Source: Dacryopinax spathularia (taxonomy: Eukaryota > Basidiomycota > Dacrymycetes > Dacrymycetales > Dacrymycetaceae). From it: a stretch of DNA of 64,000 nt. Below are positions 59,043 through 64,000 of the stretch, piece after piece. A program made the translations under genes and the position numbers. The stretch lies in the NCBI GenBank assembly GCA_037974965.1, contig JBBPFI010000017.1:62001-126000 (forward strand), read 5' to 3'. A model generated the notes under the pieces. That model was not told the origin of the DNA, did no database searches, and was given only the letters and a program-made list of their open reading frames with translations. Every line of letters starts with the position of its first letter. Position 1 is the stretch's first letter.

Positions 59043-60510
59043 CAACCTTGCACGAGTGCAGGCGGAAAAGTCATACAGAGGGCGACTTGCACAGGGAGGT
59101 CGTGTCAGGCAATGCTAGCGCAGCAGCAAGTAGGGCCTGTCCTAGCCCGCAAGTGATGACGACAAGAAGCTCCTGAATCGCCAGAAAAGCAGCTCCAGCA
59201 ACCGATTCCAGCATGCACATACAAGCACCGAGATCGCATGCATATCCCGAGACCTCCGAGATATGCATGCACTCCGACAGCAGAAACCGAGGTCATCTCG
59301 GACCCGCGGACCTCAACCCTCGGCCAGCTAATCGCTATCGGCTCGGAGAGAGGTGGACCGGCGGCAGCCGACGCGATGCGAGGTATTTGTAGTAGATGAA
59401 ATCCATTTGCTCGGTCTTCTTGGGTGGGCCGCGGATCCGACCCCTCGGCGCTGATCTGCCTTCGTCTTCGGCGAAACAGCGAGCGAGTGCGCCAGATTGG
59501 CACAAGGCACGACCGGCGGTCAAGGATACCAGGCTTAGAAACCGGCCTCAAGACACCGAGAGTACAGAGAAAGCAACAACCCACCGGCATACAGGACCCA
59601 CCCGGCCTTACTTCGCCTTGCTGTAGATGGGGGATGCAGGGGAAGTCAAACACGCGTTCCTCGACACGTGCGAACCCCGCCGCACGGACCATCAGACGCT
59701 CATCAACTCGCCCATCTGCACCGTCGAACAGCGGGCAGCATGCCGCCGATCATCCCTCTCACATCCGACGTCCCAATCTCCATCCTTCGGAAGATGACGA
59801 TCAGTCTGATACCTGATCGACAGAAGTATACATGAGAACGGGTTGCTATGCAATAATACGATGACATTCAATCGACCGCATGCTTATCTGCTGTTCTGGT
59901 GGTGATCTGCGCCTGTGAGAAGACGGATGAGTCAGCAAGGCTTGCGCTCCCCACGCTGGACGGGCGCTGGGTGGGGATGGGCGTTTTGGTGGCAATATTC
60001 CTGATCGGGGGTGTAACGTCCGACTCCCACCCTGTGCCCGAACAATTTTGGGACAACTGAGGGCTGGGTTGAATGGTCCTGTTGTATGGTGCTATTTTCT
60101 CACGGCCGATGATGCACGGCGAAGCAAGGAGCGTAACAAGCCGGCGGGACCCAACCCGATGAGTTCAGAGTTGGGCGTGCCGAACAAAAGCCCTTTAGGC
60201 TGACACGATCGCCGAACCTCTCGGCCGTACCCCACCCTCTGGCCAGGCCCGCGATACAGACCGCAGTACTTCCAGCTTCCGTGCAACTTTGTACGGGAGC
60301 GCCGTCCGGGCGCCGTACACCGGTTATGCGTCGGTACAGCCACACGGGTGCTGAACGGGAGCAACGAGGGATAAGCGTACACACCCCCTTACTGGTCACA
60401 TATTCAAAATTCGACCTTAATGACTGTGCCCTGACTCAACGCCTCACACTGAGACCCCAGCCTCACCTCCCTCACCCTCTATATCCCGCTCGGCGTCTCT
60501 GTTCTCCGCC
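59043..60510. other. Intergenic, no gene recognised
   Basis: About 1.5 kb with motif-less open frames on both strands. Contains the inverted repeat at 59236-59270 and, near 60480, a TATA-like CTATATCC about 35 bp before the KDZ-associated start. Confidence 0.4.
59236..59270. repeat. Perfect 11 bp inverted repeat
   Basis: GCATGCATATC (59236-59246) and GATATGCATGC (59260-59270) pair perfectly around a 13 nt loop. Could be a palindromic protein site or a hairpin. Confidence 0.8.
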
Positions 60511-62687
60511 ATGTACCTAGCTGAACTCTACAAGCTCCTAAAGCACCTTCGCCCCTCTATCGGACATCTCTCTGTGGAAGTAGCCCTGGAATTTCTCGTG
60601 ACTGCTCGTCGCCTGCAATCGCGGATATCCTGGCAACAGGATACTAGTCTTTCTACGCGGGATGAGTCTCCTGCCGACCTACCCAACTCCGTGGCATCCT
60701 TCCTCTCAGATGCACTAAACATTAGTCGAGGACAAGTTCTGGCCCTATGGACTCTCTTCAGGGACGTCATATGGGTACCTGATAAGGATGTCACGGCCGT
60801 TTCACCACCTATCGCTGATGACTTTCGCCATTTTGCTGAGCGTGCGGAAGCCTTTGACCTCGGTAAGCTTTCTAGCGGCGTCTCACTTCTATATCCCTCA
60901 CTTCTTCTTTAGGAGCAGAGGAGTTCTACCCGCCAACGTGCACATGTACATATCGCCAGTGTCCATACTTTATCGCCCGTGGCCGCGGCGCTCGTTTGAA
61001 CGATCCACGCCGGTTTCGTGCCACTTTGTATACGCTCGCTCGCGGCGCCTTCCCCGTGCTGGTCACCTCTCTGCGCTGCTTGCACTGTCAGTCAACATAC
61101 CATCTGAATTACGCTTGCCAACGTGATCCCGATGGCATTCCCTACCGGGTATATTACCGAGGAATCCCGCATGTCATTCAAGGCGAAAAGCATCTGCTGT
61201 TCGAGGACAAGCTCTGCGAACTGTTCAGAGTCCTTACTATTCTCTCGCAGTACGTCTCTCCTCTATAGCCCTCTCTCCTGCTAACTCCTCTATCCTTCTC
61301 TATAGCTCGTCTTTCAGCACCAATGCTTCCATCTACAACACTACTCTTGCGGCGCCTCCTGCTCCCCTCTCAGGCTCATACGACATTCCGCTCCTGCGCA
61401 GCGAATACGTATCCGACCTATTTTACATGTACTCTCTCCTTCTACATCACGCCGAGAGAGGTACTGAGCTTCGACTTCCTCATGGCGGTGGACTCACCCA
61501 AGCTGAACGACTTACCCATGCCATGCTGGAGAGAAACGTCTTTATCGCCACCTCGGGCCAGGAACAATGGGCGCATGCATGCGAAACATGTAGAAAGATA
61601 TCTGTGCGGAACGGGCAGGAATGTGAGTACGCTCAATCTGTAACACTTTCCTGTTTTCATGTCTCAGCCAGATATGATATCCTGCGCGGTGACAGATGGT
61701 GTTGCCATCACTCGACCTTGCTGTGCTCAGCACAATTGTGCGAACCCATTGGTCAGCAATCGTGCACGCTACTGCCACGAACACAGCAGTCTCGAGTCAT
61801 TGTGTTGCGTGGAGGGCTGTGATAGACCCGTGCAGCCCGGTTACCAGACCTGCGACGAGCGCACGCATGCATCCTTCGAGGCGAAATTCCGAACTGAAAA
61901 CCAGTCGTTGCAACTCTTAAAAAGGCGACTCAATCGTACTCATGCGTACCTTCGCGGCGAACCGCTAGTAGAAGGAGGGGATATAGAAGGAGAGCGGGAT
62001 TTAGAAGGACTGCTGGATCTCGATGCGGTCCAGGCACCTGCTATGCACCTTGGAGACGCCCCTTCGCAATTCAAGAAGAAAATGAAGGCGCAATTCGCGA
62101 GAAGGCGTACGCATAATGAGCAGCTCGTCGTCCGCCCATGTGGAATCATTCTCGCTCGTGGTACTTTCTATGGAGCTGAGTCTTTAGAGTCTGTCGCCGT
62201 GAGTGTTCTCTTGTGTATGTACCGCTTCCTCGCTAACATCGATTAGGCTTTCCTGCAGACAGTTTTTCCAACAAAGTCCTCCCTCCCTGATGTGTTGTTC
62301 TACGACAACAACTGTCAGCTCCACAAGTACATTCACGAGCGGCCGAATCTTCGGCAATACTTCAAAGATACCGCCCTCGTAGTCGATGTGTTCCATTTCA
62401 AAAGTAAGCACACAGAGAAGGACTGGTACTGCGGCTACCATTGTAATGCGTCCGCGTACCCTGATCTTTTCGATGAAGCTTCCAAGCAATGGACTTTCAA
62501 CTCCTCCAAGTGCAAGCAGGTCAATGCTTGGATCAGGAACTTCTATGCCATCGTACGGGAGATGGGGCCGGTGCAATTCGAATTCTTCTTCGACGAAGCC
62601 ATCAAGGTACATAATCGATGTGTCGTAGAGGACCTCCGCCGGCGGGGTCAAGCTCCTCATATCATACCATCCGCTGCTCTGGAATAG
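60511..62687 (+). CDS. CxC5/CxC6 cysteine-cluster protein associated with KDZ transposons
   Basis: Exons 60511-60862, 60913-61249, 61306-61622, then from about 61671, with further short introns; frames join throughout. Start MYLAELYKLLKHLRPSIGHL. CxC5-like part: YPPTCTCTYRQCPYF, RCLHCQSTYHLNYACQRDPD, YYRGIPHVIQGEKHLLFEDK. CxC6-like part: CAVTDGVAITRPCCAQHNCA, RYCHEHSSLESLCCVEGCDR and TCDERTHASFEAKF. The C-terminal part, RPCGIILARGTFYGAESLES, PDVLFYDNNCQLHKYIHE, VVDVFHFKSKHTEKDWYCGY and NSSKCKQVNAWIRNFYAIVR, looks like a transposase-related nuclease fold with acidic residues. KDZ elements are DNA transposons expanded in basidiomycetes, often with TET/JBP genes. No internal break is seen. Terminal inverted repeats were not found by eye. 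Domain names are from memory of the family. Confidence 0.75.
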
Positions 62688-62790
62688 TCTTGTTTTGCAT
62701 CCCTGTTCTCTTTTGTGTTTTTAAAGTAGTAATGAGAAGGAGGCGCTGGTCTGAACTGGTCGGGACTGAATGCTGGAGATATGAGCATCT

Positions 62791-63284
62791 GCGAATCCTC
62801 CACGAACCAGACCAACTCCGCAAGGGTTCATCTGTCTGCACAACGTCTGAACAGCTGGGAGTGCTCTGCCATGTCGCTGGACTCAAACGTTAGGAGATGC
62901 AGCGTTCGCGAATCCTCCACAATCCAGACCAACTGGGGCAGAGCTCATCTGGCCATGCGTGGACGAAGCCTCTCGAGCAGCCGGGTTCGACATTGCTCTG
63001 GGATATCAGTGGACTCAAGAAGTGGATTCCCGCAGCGTCTGCAAATCCTCCACAAACCAGACCAACTATGTATCGACTCGTCTAGGCTGTCCAGCGCCTT
63101 AACTCAAAGCTACGACGACGATCCTCCCCTAAGAGGTTACCCTGACAGAGGGTACCAGATGTCCAGCAAGGCCGCAGAGGGCGACAAGAGCCAAGGAATG
63201 TGGGATGGCCGTTGCCTGATCGTACCTGCTGCGACTTTGTATGATACGCAAGCTTTCGCATGCGAATCTCCCACAAACCAGACA
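62791..63284. repeat. Four imperfect copies of a 26 bp motif
   Basis: GCGAATCCTCCACAAACCAGACCAACT-type blocks at 62791-62816, 62908-62933, 63041-63066 and 63262-63284, spaced 117, 133 and 221 bp. The spacers share pieces as well (GGACTCAA; AACTGG/AACTCCG followed by CTCATCTG). Lies just downstream of the KDZ-associated gene. Confidence 0.75.
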
Positions 63285-63484
63285 GCGATCCGGTTCTACC
63301 TTGAAAGCAATCATATTAAAAGAATAACGGTAACTACGGGTCGATATTATTAGGATCTAGTTAGGCGCTGGAAACGATAAGGAGTGTGGGTACCCTTGAA
63401 ATGGGGCGGAAAGGAACGTGCAGGGCAGCGGTCAAGGAGGGATAAGGACTTACAAGAAGACAATCAGACGCGGCATATATGAGA

Positions 63485-64000
63485 CTACACTCGCTGTTTC
63501 TTTGACTTACGAATCTCGCGTGACTTGTGGGTCTCCTTGGACTTCCCACGCGCCTTTGGGCTTGTTTTGCCATCGCCGGGGGCTGCTCTGGCGAGCGCTT
63601 TGGCTTCTGCAGCGTCTCTCCGGAATGCGTTCCAGGATCTGGACGGATGACGTTGAAAATCGGCCTTGACGGATTCGGGTGCCTGAAGGTAATAGGTCCT
63701 CTGGTCGTAGTATGTTGAGCGAGGAACGCGGTACTTCATGACGGATAGTATAGCTCGCTCCACTTCCACCCCTTCGACGAGGTTCAACCGACTGACTTTG
63801 TCCATCGCGCTTATGACTTCCCCGAAGCTCAGCTCGCCAGGCCATTTCGGGGCAGCCTTGCTGGAGGTTTTGCAGGCAACCGACACGTCTGACGAGGACG
63901 ATATGGAGAGAACGCTGGCGATTACCCCGTCGACCGACGGGAGGCTTTGTACCGAGCTGTTGGATGGCACGCGCTTGCGCTTTTGGACCTCGTCTGGGCC
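63485..64000 (-). CDS. Unknown protein, partial (runs off the right edge)
   Basis: Open frame entering from the right edge, with no start inside the window, stop at 63485. Reads VPSNSSVQSLPSVDGVIASV, a Ser-rich segment, then a folded-looking block KWPGELSFGEVISAMDKVSR, VEVERAILSVMKYRVPRSTY and SVKADFQRHPSRSWNAFRRD, and a highly basic tail (KARGKSKETHKSREIRKSKK). The tail resembles a nuclear localisation region. The family was not recognised; near a KDZ element it could be accessory to a mobile element or a host gene. Confidence 0.55.
   Translation of the reverse strand, partial: GPDEVQKRKRVPSNSSVQSLPSVDGVIASVLSISSSSDVSVACKTSSKAAPKWPGELSFGEVISAMDKVSRLNLVEGVEVERAILSVMKYRVPRSTYYDQRTYYLQAPESVKADFQRHPSRSWNAFRRDAAEAKALARAAPGDGKTSPKARGKSKETHKSREIRKSKKQRV

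Noticed and set aside
60000-60060. TGTAACGTCC... segment that resembles the start of an LTR
   Set aside because: No matching partner repeat, primer-binding site or internal domain found nearby.
1-64000. CRISPR arrays, rRNA genes, intact tRNA genes, riboswitches
   Set aside because: None seen. CRISPR would not be expected in a fungus, and no good tRNA box pair with a paired acceptor stem was found.

Overview
The window is nuclear DNA from a basidiomycete fungus, most likely an Agaricomycete. The genes are compact and broken by many 45-65 bp GT-AG introns. They include two Gal4-type zinc-cluster regulators, an NDR-type AGC kinase, a Mug135-like gene and a CxC5/CxC6 cysteine-cluster gene of the kind that travels with KDZ DNA transposons; the last two point to mushroom-forming fungi. 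No bacterial, viral or organellar segment is evident. All gene models were made by reading open frames and splice sites by eye, so exon edges are firm only where stated.

Layout. 0-6.3 kb: an AidB-like acyl-CoA dehydrogenase cut by the left edge, a sugar-type MFS permease and a UbiA-family membrane prenyltransferase, all on the minus strand. 7.2-8.7 kb: a tandem pair of tiny spliced paralogs with TATA boxes. 9.4-14.5 kb: two plus-strand genes without recognised function, the second acidic and low-complexity. 14.6-17.9 kb: replicative DNA ligase I. 20-22.2 kb: a homeodomain gene. 23.5-27.2 kb: a CRIB-plus-NDR kinase. 27.7-29.8 kb: a GTPBP1-like GTPase. 30.4-32.6 kb: a caprin-like RGG protein. 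32.9-36.5 kb: first zinc-cluster regulator. 37.8-38.9 kb: Mug135-like gene. 39-41.2 kb: prolidase-type peptidase. 41.8-45.9 kb: a monocarboxylate-type MFS transporter and a large membrane glycoprotein. 47.4-51.5 kb: second zinc-cluster regulator, followed by a gene-poor 3.5 kb stretch.

54.9-58.3 kb: a tandem array of three small paralogs (71-76 aa) with the same three-exon structure and a TATA box about 110-135 bp before each start. The two tiny genes near 8 kb have the same promoter layout but a different protein. 60.5-62.7 kb: the KDZ-associated gene, apparently uninterrupted, followed by an imperfect repeat array and a gene cut by the right edge.

Most of the window is housekeeping and regulatory content (DNA replication, translation-factor GTPase, RNA binding, transport, transcription control). 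The accessory signals are the two small-gene families, the kinase with a Rho-GTPase-binding motif, the possible dual-targeted ligase and the transposon-associated gene.
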